29,980 nucleotides of DNA from Oscillospiraceae bacterium. Lineage in GTDB: Bacteria; Bacillota_A; Clostridia; Oscillospirales; Oscillospiraceae. The position numbers and the translations under genes are program-made. The stretch spans positions 1-29,980 of the forward strand of contig SVLA01000007.1 of NCBI GenBank assembly GCA_015068175.1, given 5' to 3'. Below are positions 20,475 to 29,079 of this stretch, in pieces. Below the pieces are notes generated by a model, which saw only the letters and a list, made by a program, of their open reading frames with translations, was not told the DNA's origin and ran no database searches. Numbering within the stretch: position 1 is the first letter of the stretch; every line of letters begins with the position of its first letter.

Positions 20475-20993
20475 ATGGCAGACATCCCTCATGCATTGCA
20501 GCTTGACCGCTGGATCCGGGAAATGGCCCGGGGTGATCGCGACGCCCTGGCCCGGATCTATGAGGCCGCCGGCACGGCGGTATTCGCCTATGCCCTCTCG
20601 GTGCTGAAGAATCGGTCCGACGCCGAGGACGCGCTGCATGACACCTTTGTATCCGTCTGGAACTATGCGGCAGATTACAAAAGCCAGGGAAAACCCATGG
20701 CCTGGATCATGACCATTGCCCGGAACCACAGCTACAAACAGCTCCAATACCGGCAGCGGTACCAGCCTTTGGAATCCGACGCCTGGCTGCAGAGTTTTCC
20801 GGCGGATCCCGATGACCGGCTGTTGCTGCGGCAATGCATGCAGGCCCTGACCGACGAGGAGCGTCAGATCCTGGTGCTTCACGCGGTGGCCGGCTGTCGT
20901 TTCCGGGAGATCGGCCAAATGCTGGATCTGAACACCTCCACCGTTCTGTCCAAGTATCACCGGGCTTTGAAGAAAGTCCGCGACCGTTTTTGA
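20475..20993 (+). CDS. ECF-type RNA polymerase sigma factor
   Basis: The 172-residue protein has the two-domain layout of ECF sigma factors. Region 2 covers about 10-75, with the DAEDALHDTFVSVW segment that binds the core enzyme and -10 DNA. Region 4 covers about 115-170 with a helix-turn-helix (FREIGQMLDLNTSTVLSKYHRALKKV) for the -35 element. ATG 20475 follows AAAGGAGGAGGAAGG. The next gene, 15 bp downstream, encodes a large membrane protein with the layout of an anti-sigma factor. The pair is divergent from the SipW/TasA-like operon, so control of that operon is possible but unproven. Confidence 0.93.
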   Translation: MADIPHALQLDRWIREMARGDRDALARIYEAAGTAVFAYALSVLKNRSDAEDALHDTFVSVWNYAADYKSQGKPMAWIMTIARNHSYKQLQYRQRYQPLESDAWLQSFPADPDDRLLLRQCMQALTDEERQILVLHAVAGCRFREIGQMLDLNTSTVLSKYHRALKKVRDRF

Positions 20994-21008
20994 AAGGAGG
21001 AGCATTTT

Positions 21009-23189
21009 ATGCGAACCAAAAAGAGTATCCGCCGGGCGTTTCGGGCGGCGATGCCGGATGTGCTGCACCGGGTGATGGAAGATTGCCCCGCCGTCAAGGC
21101 TGACGAGCCCTCCCCTGCCCCGGTTTCCGCCCCCATGATGCCCCGCAGCCATTGGTTTAAGGAACTGGTGGCCACCGCGGCCGCTTTGGCCCTGCTGATC
21201 GGCGTGGCCGCCGGCGGCCTGATGTTCCTGCGGAATACCGGCGGCCTGCAGGCCAGCCAAAATCCCAGCGCCCCGGCGGACAGCGAACCGTCCCTGGACG
21301 ATCCCATCGGCGAAGTTCCCCTGGCCGTCCCCGCCTCCGTACGGGCAGAAATTCTGTCCATGCTGGGCATCGAAGGGGCCGCGCTGGAGATCGTCCCCTC
21401 CCTGCGGGGCGAATATTATGCCTACGCCGTGGGGCATGAGGGTTTTGCTTACAGCTTTGTTTTTGATTCTTTCGATGAATTTGTGGGTGTTGATATTGTG
21501 GAAACCACAATGGAGAGCATCCTGCCGCCGCTGATCGCCAAACAGCTTCTGCAGCAGCATCTGTTGGCATCGGTGGATGCGGAATCTGCAGAACAACTGC
21601 GGAGTCCCGAGATCGTGACCGAAGGGGAACTGCTGACATTGGATGTAGGCATTTTTTACCATTTCTTTGTTTCCCTCAACCCTGTGATGTCCTATTTGCC
21701 CAGTTATTACGTTGAGGCAACTACCGGCGATGTCTACGAGAAACTGCCGGAATCGGATCTCACGCCGCCGGAGGAACCCTGGAACATCCTGGAGTCCCGG
21801 GACCGGGCCCTGCTGGCTGTGCATTTGAGTTTGGATGAAGTGTACTTTCTTTACGGCGACTTCCCGGCCAATGAGGACGGGGAATACTATATCCGGTGGT
21901 GGATCAAAACCGAAAACGCCATCTATGCGGTCAACCAGAGCAAAGACTATCAGGCATTGGACATTGCCAGCGGCGATCCTTCCGACGTTTTTCATGAGGT
22001 TCCCGATGAGTGGTATCCCTGGCAAAAAGCCCGGCACATTTCGCTGGAGGATGCCGGAGTTCGGTTGGAAGATGTGACCGCCCTGGATTGCAGCTATATG
22101 GCCGATCAAGCCTGGTATATCGTCACCTTCACCGTCGAGGATGTAAAATACACCTATGGCGTCAGCGCGGAGGATGGGTCCATCGTTTACAGCAATTTCG
22201 ATCTGCCGGCCGAGAACTATGTGAGTAAGGAATACGCCCTGGATCTGGTGGCGCGGCAGACAGAACTGCCCGAAGCTTTACGAAACGCAGTCCTCAGCGG
22301 CGAAGCCGGCGGTGTCTGCACCCTATCAAAGGATGTATACTCCGTGGAGCTTCTTTGGAAGGACGATGCCTACTCCTACAGTTGCTATGCCCAGGTAAAT
22401 GCTGTCACCGGCGAACTACTGAGTTTCCGAGTGGATACGCAGCCCCATCAAACAGGTACACAGCCCGGATCACCGGATGCCTCCAATGTGGCAGAGTACA
22501 CCATCGTGGATCTGTTCGGTTACACCATGGAAGAAGCCTACGTGCTGAGCGTTGACGCATACCCGGAGCATTTTGTTGTCACATTCTTTGCGGCAGGTTG
22601 CCGATACGAAGCGCATGTGGATGCCGCAGGCGGTGCACTGATCAGCCACACCGCTGAAGATCAGTACGACGCTCTGGAGAAATTCAACAAGATTTTCGGT
22701 GATCAAACCAGTTACTATAACTGGGCACTGGTGGATCCGTACACGGATATTACGGGACTGCGTCTTCAGACTCTGTTTGCAAACGCAAAGAGCGATGATT
22801 GGCAGATGCCGGATGTGGAATGGTATGATGAGTGGCTCAACAGTCTCCCTGAGACTCAACGATATTACGACTACAACTTCGTTCCCAGAGAGTTGATGAA
22901 TCAGGTACTGGAAATCTACTTTGGCGTTCAATTGACGGACCTTCCCACAGAGTGCTTTGCAGGGATGCGCTACATTGACACCATCGGCTGGTATAGCTGC
23001 GTGGCCAGCGATTACCCGGTTGTGGAAGGCTTCCAGGCTGGCGGTATTGAAGAACTGGAAAACGGAGACATCGCTTTGTACTATTCCCGTAGTGACAGCA
23101 ACGTCATGTGGGTGGTAACCCTGCGGCTGAGCCGCAACAGCAACGCACCCTGGCAGATCGTGTCCAACACCCCCCTGCCGCCCGCATAA
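21009..23189 (+). CDS. Membrane-anchored putative anti-sigma factor with PepSY-like outer domains
   Basis: The 726-residue protein starts at ATG 21009 behind AAAGGAGGAGC. It has a short basic cytoplasmic head (about 1-50, without a zinc-binding HxxxCxxC motif), one membrane helix (about 51-75, VATAAALALLIGVAAGGLMFL) and a 650-residue outer part. That part carries several repeats of a helix followed by a beta sheet ending in YTYGVSAEDGSIV or YSCYAQVNAVTGELLSF, the PepSY/YPEB pattern. The layout, operon position and size match clostridial anti-sigma factors whose outer region senses a surface or protease signal. Release of the sigma factor by regulated proteolysis is inferred. Several Cys lie in the outer part. 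Confidence 0.78.
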   Translation: MRTKKSIRRAFRAAMPDVLHRVMEDCPAVKADEPSPAPVSAPMMPRSHWFKELVATAAALALLIGVAAGGLMFLRNTGGLQASQNPSAPADSEPSLDDPIGEVPLAVPASVRAEILSMLGIEGAALEIVPSLRGEYYAYAVGHEGFAYSFVFDSFDEFVGVDIVETTMESILPPLIAKQLLQQHLLASVDAESAEQLRSPEIVTEGELLTLDVGIFYHFFVSLNPVMSYLPSYYVEATTGDVYEKLPESDLTPPEEPWNILESRDRALLAVHLSLDEVYFLYGDFPANEDGEYYIRWWIKTENAIYAVNQSKDYQALDIASGDPSDVFHEVPDEWYPWQKARHISLEDAGVRLEDVTALDCSYMADQAWYIVTFTVEDVKYTYGVSAEDGSIVYSNFDLPAENYVSKEYALDLVARQTELPEALRNAVLSGEAGGVCTLSKDVYSVELLWKDDAYSYSCYAQVNAVTGELLSFRVDTQPHQTGTQPGSPDASNVAEYTIVDLFGYTMEEAYVLSVDAYPEHFVVTFFAAGCRYEAHVDAAGGALISHTAEDQYDALEKFNKIFGDQTSYYNWALVDPYTDITGLRLQTLFANAKSDDWQMPDVEWYDEWLNSLPETQRYYDYNFVPRELMNQVLEIYFGVQLTDLPTECFAGMRYIDTIGWYSCVASDYPVVEGFQAGGIEELENGDIALYYSRSDSNVMWVVTLRLSRNSNAPWQIVSNTPLPPA

Positions 23190-23195
23190 ATACGA

Positions 23196-23236
23196 ACCCC
23201 GCGGTGCCGTTTCGGTGCCGCGGGGTATTGTTTACT
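23196..23236 (+). terminator. Terminator of the sigma/anti-sigma operon
   Basis: A 14-bp stem (23196-23209 with 23213-23226, two G-U pairs, loop TTT) lies 6 bases after the stop and is followed by ATTGTTTACTT. The T tract is modest but the stem is very GC-rich. Confidence 0.72.
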
Positions 23237-23275
23237 TCAAAAAGGTTTCCCATCAAGGAGAAGTCTTTGGGGCGG

Positions 23276-23465
23276 TGCTATTGTAGGGCGGGGGCTTGCG
23301 CCCGCCGCGCGGTTGGAATTTCCGCCATTGCAACGCCCCTGCGGGGCTACACCACATCCGCCCCCTGCGGGGGCACCTTCTCCTCGAGGAGAAGGCTTTG
23401 GGGACGCCCTCTCCGGTGCAAATCGGAGATTTGCACCACCTCTCCCAAAGGGAGAGGCACGGGGT
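23276..23465. repeat. Palindrome-rich intergenic repeat element
   Basis: The convergent gap carries a mosaic of inverted repeats: GGCGGG...CCCGCC, CGCCCCTGCGGGGC, GCCCCCTGCGGGGGC, CTTCTCC-TCGA-GGAGAAG, GGTGCAAATC/GATTTGCACC and CTCTCCC/GGGAGAG. It encodes no credible protein. Its style matches the palindrome cluster at 11220-11412 (stacked CT-rich/AG-rich arms), suggesting related dispersed elements. Confidence 0.65.
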
Positions 23466-23469
23466 GCGG

Positions 23470-23497
23470 AAAAACCCGGCAGGCGAACCTGCCGGGT
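23470..23497 (-). terminator. Terminator of the hydrolase-murF-ddl operon
   Basis: A perfect 10-bp stem (23474-23483 with 23488-23497, loop of 4) is followed on the minus strand by five T. It starts 6 bases after the ddl stop. Confidence 0.85.
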
Positions 23498-23503
23498 GGC
23501 CAT

Positions 23504-24697
23504 TTACATCTTGCTGCCCTTGGCGCCCTTGCTGCCGCCGAAGCTGCAGCTATCCAGCACATTGGTATCGAAGGAGTAGACGATCTCCCCTTCTTCTCTG
23601 GTCCGCTTCAGGGCCAGGGCGATCATGCGGTCCAGAAGCTGGGGATAGGAAATACCCAAAGGCTTCCACAGATAGAAGGACAAACTGCCGGGGATGGTGT
23701 TGATCTCATTGAGGTAGACTTTATTTTCCGCCGTGTCGATCATGAAGTCGATGCGGGCCACGCCGCTGCCGCCCATGGCCCGGAAGGCTTTCACCGCCAT
23801 GGCGCGGATCTCCTCACGGAGTGCGGGGCTGATGTCCGCCGGGATCTTCCGGGCCAGGCTGGCCATGCCCTTGCTGCCGCCGGACTTACTGCCGCCGGCC
23901 ATATACTTATCCTCATAAGAGAGGATGTCGGTGGCGTTCAGAGGCTCTTCACATTCGGATGCCTCGGCTTCGTACATATCGCCCAGGACGGCGCAGTTGA
24001 TCTCCCGCAGTTGGGTGATGGCCCGCTCCACCAGGACCTTGGGGGCAAACCGGAAGGCCAGGTCCAATGCTTCGGCCAGTTCCTCGGCGTTCCTGGCCTT
24101 GCTGATGCCCACGCTGGAACCCAGGTTCACCGGCTTGACGATGACGGGATAGCCGAAGGCGGACGCGATGGCATCCACGACGGCATTTTCGTCGGCCATA
24201 TATTCGGTCTTGAGGAAGCACTTGCAATCCAGCACGGGGATGCCGGCATCCTTGAACACCAGCTTCATGACGTGCTTATCCATGCCGATGGCGGAAGCCA
24301 GCACGTCACAACCGGCGAAGGGCACGCCCAGGGTCTTGAGGTAACCCTGCAGGGTGCCGTCCTCCACATTGGTGCCGTGGACGATGGGCAACGCCACATC
24401 GATGAGGATGGACTTCTTTCCAAACAGCCGGGCAGGATACTCGCTGAGCAGCACTTTGCCGCCCTCGTTGGTGAGGATCACCTGCTTGCTCTTGGAAAGC
24501 AGGGTCTTGATGTCCTTGTAGGACTCGATCTTGCCCACTTCCTCGCCGGTATACATTTTGCCCTGCTTGGTAATGTAAACGGGGATGACTTCGTATTTTT
24601 CGCGGTCTAAATATTCCGCAGCCTGCAGCGCGGAGATCACAGAGATCTCATGCTCCACGCTTTTGCCGCCAAACAGCACCGCAACGTTGATCTTCAT
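23504..24697 (-). CDS. ddl: D-alanine--D-alanine ligase
   Basis: The 397-residue ATP-grasp enzyme starts at ATG 24697 behind AAAGGA. The N-terminal FGGKSVEHEISVISA is the Ddl substrate-binding signature, P-H-G-x-N-x-E-D-G-x-x-Q-G appears in the VHGTNVEDGTLQG form, the ATP-grasp domain has VIVKPVNLGSSVGISKA, and the metal-binding end is RIDFM...YLNEINTIPGS. It joins two D-Ala with ATP for MurF. The omega-loop region holds a Gly/Ser/Lys-rich insert (GGSKSGGSKG), and the C-terminus is Gly/Ser/Lys-rich too. Whether it favours D-Ala or D-lactate as second substrate cannot be judged with confidence. It is 21 bp after murF, last in the operon. Confidence 0.94.
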   Translation of the reverse strand: MKINVAVLFGGKSVEHEISVISALQAAEYLDREKYEVIPVYITKQGKMYTGEEVGKIESYKDIKTLLSKSKQVILTNEGGKVLLSEYPARLFGKKSILIDVALPIVHGTNVEDGTLQGYLKTLGVPFAGCDVLASAIGMDKHVMKLVFKDAGIPVLDCKCFLKTEYMADENAVVDAIASAFGYPVIVKPVNLGSSVGISKARNAEELAEALDLAFRFAPKVLVERAITQLREINCAVLGDMYEAEASECEEPLNATDILSYEDKYMAGGSKSGGSKGMASLARKIPADISPALREEIRAMAVKAFRAMGGSGVARIDFMIDTAENKVYLNEINTIPGSLSFYLWKPLGISYPQLLDRMIALALKRTREEGEIVYSFDTNVLDSCSFGGSKGAKGSKM

Positions 24698-24718
24698 ATT
24701 ATATATGTTCCTTTCTTA

Positions 24719-26287
24719 TCAGAAATTGTCGGGCAGGTCGTTTTCCAGCAGGATGATCTTCTCTTTTCCTGCGGCGTCTGCGGCGTAAGCCTTCTGCAGG
24801 CCGTCGCCCAGTTCTTCTGCCACATAGATCTTTTCCGCGGGATAGCCGGCGGAAATGAGGCCTTCGTAGATGCTGTCGCTGTTGGCTTTGCCCACCAGGA
24901 CCACATAATCGCAGACGCCGGCGGCGTAAGCGCCGAATTCCCGGTTCAGCTCCGCCTGTCTGTGGCCCAATTCCACCATGCCGGGGGTCACCAGGATCTT
25001 GAAGCCGTCGAAAAGGGCCAGGGCATCGATGGCGGCTTTGGAGCCGGTGGGATTGGCGTTATAGGCATCGTCGATGACGGTGATGCCGCCGCCTTTGCGG
25101 ATGAGCTGCAGGCGGTGGGGAACGCCTTCCAGCTTCCGCACCTGGCCCTTCAGGGCCCCCAGGGGGATGCCCATATGGCCGCAGATGGCCATGGCGCCCA
25201 CGATATTGATGACATTGTGCTTGCCCACCATGTGGGTAGTGAAGGTCTCGCAGGTGCCGTCGGGAGCATGGACCGTAAAGGTGGTGCCCTTGGAGGAGGC
25301 GGAGATGTCGGTGGCATAATAATCGCACCGGTCGGTGAGACCGTAGGTAACAGTCTTGTTTTTGACGTTGTGGCGATGCTCGGCAATGTTGGCATCTTCC
25401 CCGTTCAGGAAAGCTACGCCCTCCGCCGGCAGGGCATCGGCCAGCTCGAATTTGGTCTTTTTGACGTTATCGATGGAATGGAAGGTCTCCAGGTGCTGGG
25501 GACCCACGGAAGTGATGATGCCGTGGTGGGGGTGGGCGATATCGCACAGCTCCCGGATGTCGCCCACATGGCGGGCGCCCATTTCGCAGACGAACACCTC
25601 GTGGGTGGCCCGCAGATGCTGCCGCACGGTGATGACCACACCCATGGGGGTGTTGTAGCTTTCCGGGGTCATGAGCACATTGTACCTGGCCTGGAGCAGG
25701 GTGGTCAGAATGTACTTGACACTGGTCTTGCCGAAGCTGCCGGTGACGCCGATGACAGTGAGGTTCTTGCAGCCGGCCAGGATCTTCTTGGCATCGTTGA
25801 TGTAATAGCGGTTGATGGCCTTTTCGATGGGCTTGTTGATGGTATTGGCCGCCAGCACCCAAAAAGGCATGGCCCCGCAGGCCAAAGCCAGGATCACCAG
25901 CGCCGCTTTTGCGCCCAACCAGACCGCCGGCACCGCCAACAGCGCCGCCAGGATCACCATGGTCAGCACCATCCGCTTCACCCGGTTGGTGTACACCAGG
26001 GGCTTTTTCGCTTTCCGGGGCCGTACCGCCGGCAGCAGCAGGCCGAAGGTGACGATCAGCACGATGGCCGCCGGAATGGGCTCAAAGACGATGGCGATCA
26101 GCGCCACGGCTGCCGCCGCCGCTCCGGGCAGCAAGGTCTTTCGGTTGTTGCCCAGCCACCGCATATGGGTGGGGATCTTATAGGAATTGAGCTGGAACAT
26201 ATGCAGGGAATGGATCACGCTGCAGACCGCAAAGGCCAAAAATGCCAGCATCATCAGAATATTCAGAATAATGATCACAATCTTCAC
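24719..26287 (-). CDS. murF: MurF-type Mur ligase with N-terminal membrane domain
   Basis: The 522-residue protein has an N-terminal block of about 170 residues with four or five hydrophobic helices (about 2-25, 52-68, 72-88, 105-122, 126-148), then a Mur ligase with the ATP loop GVTGSFGKTS (180-189), a central domain with HLETFHSIDNVKKTKFEL and GKHNVINIVGAMAI, and a C-terminal domain with DDAYNANPTGSKAAIDAL, the MurF-type signature. It adds D-Ala-D-Ala to the UDP-MurNAc-tripeptide. Standard MurF is soluble and lacks the membrane part, so this is the membrane-tethered clostridial form. It starts at GTG 26287, overlapping the hydrolase stop (GTGA). Confidence 0.9.
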   Translation of the reverse strand: MKIVIIILNILMMLAFLAFAVCSVIHSLHMFQLNSYKIPTHMRWLGNNRKTLLPGAAAAAVALIAIVFEPIPAAIVLIVTFGLLLPAVRPRKAKKPLVYTNRVKRMVLTMVILAALLAVPAVWLGAKAALVILALACGAMPFWVLAANTINKPIEKAINRYYINDAKKILAGCKNLTVIGVTGSFGKTSVKYILTTLLQARYNVLMTPESYNTPMGVVITVRQHLRATHEVFVCEMGARHVGDIRELCDIAHPHHGIITSVGPQHLETFHSIDNVKKTKFELADALPAEGVAFLNGEDANIAEHRHNVKNKTVTYGLTDRCDYYATDISASSKGTTFTVHAPDGTCETFTTHMVGKHNVINIVGAMAICGHMGIPLGALKGQVRKLEGVPHRLQLIRKGGGITVIDDAYNANPTGSKAAIDALALFDGFKILVTPGMVELGHRQAELNREFGAYAAGVCDYVVLVGKANSDSIYEGLISAGYPAEKIYVAEELGDGLQKAYAADAAGKEKIILLENDLPDNF

Positions 26288-27051
26288 CCTATCTCAAAGA
26301 AAGATGCCATAATATTCCGGAAGATCACCGGCTGCTCCACAAAAGAGAAGTGGCCCGCGCCCCGGATCACCGCCAGGCCGGCGTTGGGGATTTCTTTTTC
26401 CATCCGCTGGCCGTCGGCAAGGGGCGTGGCGGTATCATTTTCGCCCCAAACCAGCAAGGTGGGCGGGGTGATGGTGGGCAGGAGGTGGCTCAGGTCCTCA
26501 TTGACCACCCGCACCAGGCATTGGCGCATCATGGGACTGGCCGCGGCATAGTCCGCGGAGCCGAAGGTGACCCGCAGTTTTTCCAGCAGACCGGGGAAGC
26601 AACGGGCGATCAGTTTGCGGGTAGCGAACCATTTGCCCATCTTGTAGAGGGTCTGTTTGGCGGTCTTCTTGCCGGAAGGCTGGGGTTTGATGCCGGCGCT
26701 GTCGATGAGGACGATCTTATCGATGGAAAAAGGCAGGGACCGGTTGGCCATTTTGATGATGACCCGGCCGCCGAAGGAATGACCCACCAGGGACAGCTTT
26801 TCCACGGGGAACATTTTCATAAACTCCAGGACGAAGTCCACATAGTCATCCACGTTCATGGGCGCTTTCGGCTCCTCGGTCTTGCCGAAACCCGGCAGGT
26901 CCAGAGCGATGACGGTGTATTTTTGCTGCAGCAGCGCCATCAGGGGGCGATAAGGCTCCATGCTGGATCCCCAGCCGTGGAGCAGCAGCACCGCCGGACC
27001 CTGGCCCGCCGCCTCATAATGCACGTTCAGTTCTTTTACAACGGTTTCCAA
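26284..27051 (-). CDS. Alpha/beta-hydrolase fold protein
   Basis: A 255-residue protein starts at TTG 27051, nine bases after AAGGAGG; an ATG at 27078 would precede that site and lacks its own. It has the oxyanion region LLLHGWGSS, the nucleophile elbow GHSFGG (Ser about 92), the WGENDTATPL strand carrying the acid, and the GAGHFSFVEQP loop with the catalytic His. The cap region (about 130-185) is basic. Substrate is unknown; the nearest families are esterases, haloperoxidase-like or carboxyl-ester hydrolases. Its overlap with murF and co-transcription with ddl suggest a cell-envelope role, but that is inference. Confidence 0.88.
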   Translation of the reverse strand: METVVKELNVHYEAAGQGPAVLLLHGWGSSMEPYRPLMALLQQKYTVIALDLPGFGKTEEPKAPMNVDDYVDFVLEFMKMFPVEKLSLVGHSFGGRVIIKMANRSLPFSIDKIVLIDSAGIKPQPSGKKTAKQTLYKMGKWFATRKLIARCFPGLLEKLRVTFGSADYAAASPMMRQCLVRVVNEDLSHLLPTITPPTLLVWGENDTATPLADGQRMEKEIPNAGLAVIRGAGHFSFVEQPVIFRNIMASFFEIG

Positions 27052-27092
27052 GGGTCGTTCCCTCCTTCTGCATGGCATCCCATAACCCGGGC

Positions 27093-27121
27093 ATTATACT
27101 ACTATTATATGATTATAGCAA
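27093..27121 (-). promoter_or_regulatory. Promoter of the hydrolase-murF-ddl operon
   Basis: On the minus strand TTGCTA (27116-27121), a 17-base spacer and a perfect TATAAT (27093-27098) lie 41 bases before the TTG start. Confidence 0.72.
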
Positions 27122-27170
27122 ACATTCCTGAAAAATACAAGCGGTTTTCGCATCAGGATGGGAATTGTTA

Positions 27171-27199
27171 TTGACTGAGGTCCCCCATCTGCATATAAT
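27171..27199 (+). promoter_or_regulatory. Promoter of the VanX-like gene
   Basis: TTGACT (27171-27176), a 17-base spacer and a perfect TATAAT (27194-27199) lie 26 bases before the ATG. It is a strong housekeeping-type promoter, not obviously regulated, and diverges from the hydrolase promoter 50 bp away. Confidence 0.78.
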
Positions 27200-27225
27200 A
27201 TAAGGAAGAAAGAAGGTGGAAAGGC

Positions 27226-27930
27226 ATGAAGCCTTTTGATATTCACAAGCCGATCCCGGAATCGCCGGCCCCCTGGGACGAACCCATAGCGGTGGTGACC
27301 CAGGAGGAGCCTCTGATCTGCATTTCCGAAACTTTGGCAGATGTGATGATCTTTGAGCCCCGGTATTATTTGCAGGGGATCCACGGCGCGACTCCCCGGG
27401 TCTATGTGCGGAAAAGTGTATGCAACATGCTGCTGGAAGTGGCCCGCGCCCTGCCGGCCGGTTACAAATTGAAGATCTATGATGCATGGCGGCCCGCCGC
27501 AGTGCAGAAGGGGCTGTTTTGGGATTATTACCGCACCCTGGCGGAACAGAACCCCCAATGGGATCACGAGCAACTGCTGTCCGCCGCCCGCTGCTTTGTT
27601 TCCTATCCTTCCGAGGATCCCCTGCAGCCTTTTGTCCACGCCACCGGCGGCGCCGTGGACCTGACCGTGGTGGACGGAGAAGGCCGGGAACTGGACATGG
27701 GTACCGGTTTTGACGACTTTACCGAAGCCGCCCACACCGTGGCCTTTGAGACCGCCGGCGACCCCAAGGTGCGGGACAACCGTCGGCTGCTGTATAATCT
27801 GATGATCGCCGCCAGATTTACCAACTACGCATACGAATGGTGGCATTTTGATTTCGGTGACCGCTTCTGGGCCGGGATCACGGGTCAAAGTCCCATCTAC
27901 CATGGCATTTACACCGAGCCTACCCCCTAA
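27226..27930 (+). CDS. VanX/DdpX-like D-alanyl-D-alanine dipeptidase
   Basis: The 234-residue protein has the VanX metallopeptidase layout. H138-x6-D145 (HATGGAVD) and E204-W-W-H207 give the zinc ligands and general base with the same spacing as VanX (H..D 7 apart, ExxH 3 apart), and DAWR89P carries the Arg that polarises the scissile bond. The usual Ser two residues before the first zinc His is replaced (FVHATGG). It has no signal peptide, so it should act in the cytoplasm on free D-Ala-D-Ala, either for recycling or in glycopeptide resistance. No vanH or vanRS gene is in the window, so a housekeeping or recycling role is more likely. It diverges from the murF-ddl operon that makes its substrate. 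Confidence 0.9.
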   Translation: MKPFDIHKPIPESPAPWDEPIAVVTQEEPLICISETLADVMIFEPRYYLQGIHGATPRVYVRKSVCNMLLEVARALPAGYKLKIYDAWRPAAVQKGLFWDYYRTLAEQNPQWDHEQLLSAARCFVSYPSEDPLQPFVHATGGAVDLTVVDGEGRELDMGTGFDDFTEAAHTVAFETAGDPKVRDNRRLLYNLMIAARFTNYAYEWWHFDFGDRFWAGITGQSPIYHGIYTEPTP

Positions 27931-27954
27931 AACATACAGAAACGGGTGACTTTT

Positions 27955-29067
27955 ATGGCAAAAGAGAAAAAGAAAAAAGCATTGCGGCACCGCAGCAAAA
28001 AGCAGGCCGTGCTGATGCTGGCCGCCGGCACCGCCGTGATCTGGCTGCTGATGCTGATGGTGAAGATCCTGGTATCCCACTATAACGGCGAGACTTTGGA
28101 CTTCATGAGCATCCTGGACGGCATTTGGGATAACATTCTGGGTATTCTGCCGCCCATCATCCTCATTGATTTCGCCTTTGAGTATGTGACGCAGGATTTC
28201 GTGTCCGAGGAGATCTCTGAGCAGATCACCGGCACCCTGATGAGTAACCCTGAGACCATCCGCCTTTTTGATGTGGATACCCGGCGGAACTTTTTGAACG
28301 CCACCATCGACTCTCTGGCCGACAACGACTCTCTGGAAGCGGAAATGGCCGAAAACGCCATTACGCCTTACATCAGCGGTGCTTTCAACCTGCGGAAGAA
28401 TTTCCACTATACGGTCACCCTGCGGGATAAGCCCATCTCTTCCCGGTTCGACGCCCAATATTACATCACCATCCACGAAAAGCTGAGCTTTGAGAAGCAT
28501 TTTGTGAAGGATCGCCCCCTGGGCAACGATTTCAGCATCGGTTTCCTCACCGAAAACCAGGATCTGGATGAACAGCTCCGAGACCAGACCTTTTTGATGC
28601 AGGAGGGCCTCTCCATCCGGCCGGAGGAGCTGAACGCGCTGTGCGCCATGAAGGATCCGGCAGAACTGATCCGGTTCGTGGCAGAGGATATGCGTCTGCA
28701 GGTGTGGATCAACAGCCAGCGCTGCGTCATCACCAAGGTCCGCATCACCGGTCACGGCATCGTCGTTGACCTGCACTCCGATCATGAAGTGAAGGACAAC
28801 ATGATCTCCACGGAGATCTCCTTCCATATGCCTCAGCTCAAAACGGAAAAGATCTTCCAGGCCGTCATTGCGGATCCGACTTACGGCGTGTACATCCGCT
28901 TCGACTACCCCCTGAACTATAACGTAAAGATGTACTCCTTCTTCAATGGCGCGGATGACGCCCGGGTCCGGGATGCCGACCACGGCGACGGTTCCTGCGA
29001 CATCCACCTGCGGGACAAGTGGATCTATCCCCGCAGCGGCGCTGTGTTCTGCTTCGAGGAGCAGTAA
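27955..29067 (+). CDS. Membrane-associated protein of unknown function
   Basis: The 370-residue protein starts at ATG 27955; a GTG nine bases earlier lies in the likely ribosome site (GGGTGA). The first 16 residues are very basic, followed by a membrane helix (about 17-40, VLMLAAGTAVIWLLMLMVKILV) and a second hydrophobic segment (about 58-75, NILGILPPIILIDFAF). The remaining 290 residues look soluble, mixed alpha/beta, and lie probably in the cytoplasm. I recognise no family. It is 24 bp after the VanX-like gene and shares its direction, so it is probably co-transcribed. Confidence 0.75.
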   Translation: MAKEKKKKALRHRSKKQAVLMLAAGTAVIWLLMLMVKILVSHYNGETLDFMSILDGIWDNILGILPPIILIDFAFEYVTQDFVSEEISEQITGTLMSNPETIRLFDVDTRRNFLNATIDSLADNDSLEAEMAENAITPYISGAFNLRKNFHYTVTLRDKPISSRFDAQYYITIHEKLSFEKHFVKDRPLGNDFSIGFLTENQDLDEQLRDQTFLMQEGLSIRPEELNALCAMKDPAELIRFVAEDMRLQVWINSQRCVITKVRITGHGIVVDLHSDHEVKDNMISTEISFHMPQLKTEKIFQAVIADPTYGVYIRFDYPLNYNVKMYSFFNGADDARVRDADHGDGSCDIHLRDKWIYPRSGAVFCFEEQ

Positions 29068-29079
29068 AGGTGAATAATT

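Noticed and set aside
23108..24610. Plus-strand open frame of 500 codons opposite ddl.
   Set aside because: Antisense to a clear Ddl and running through the palindromic repeat and a terminator; no recognisable domain.
27226..27930. Part of a vancomycin resistance cluster.
   Set aside because: No vanH, D-Lac-type marker that can be judged, vanR/vanS or vanY is seen; neighbours are ordinary peptidoglycan genes.
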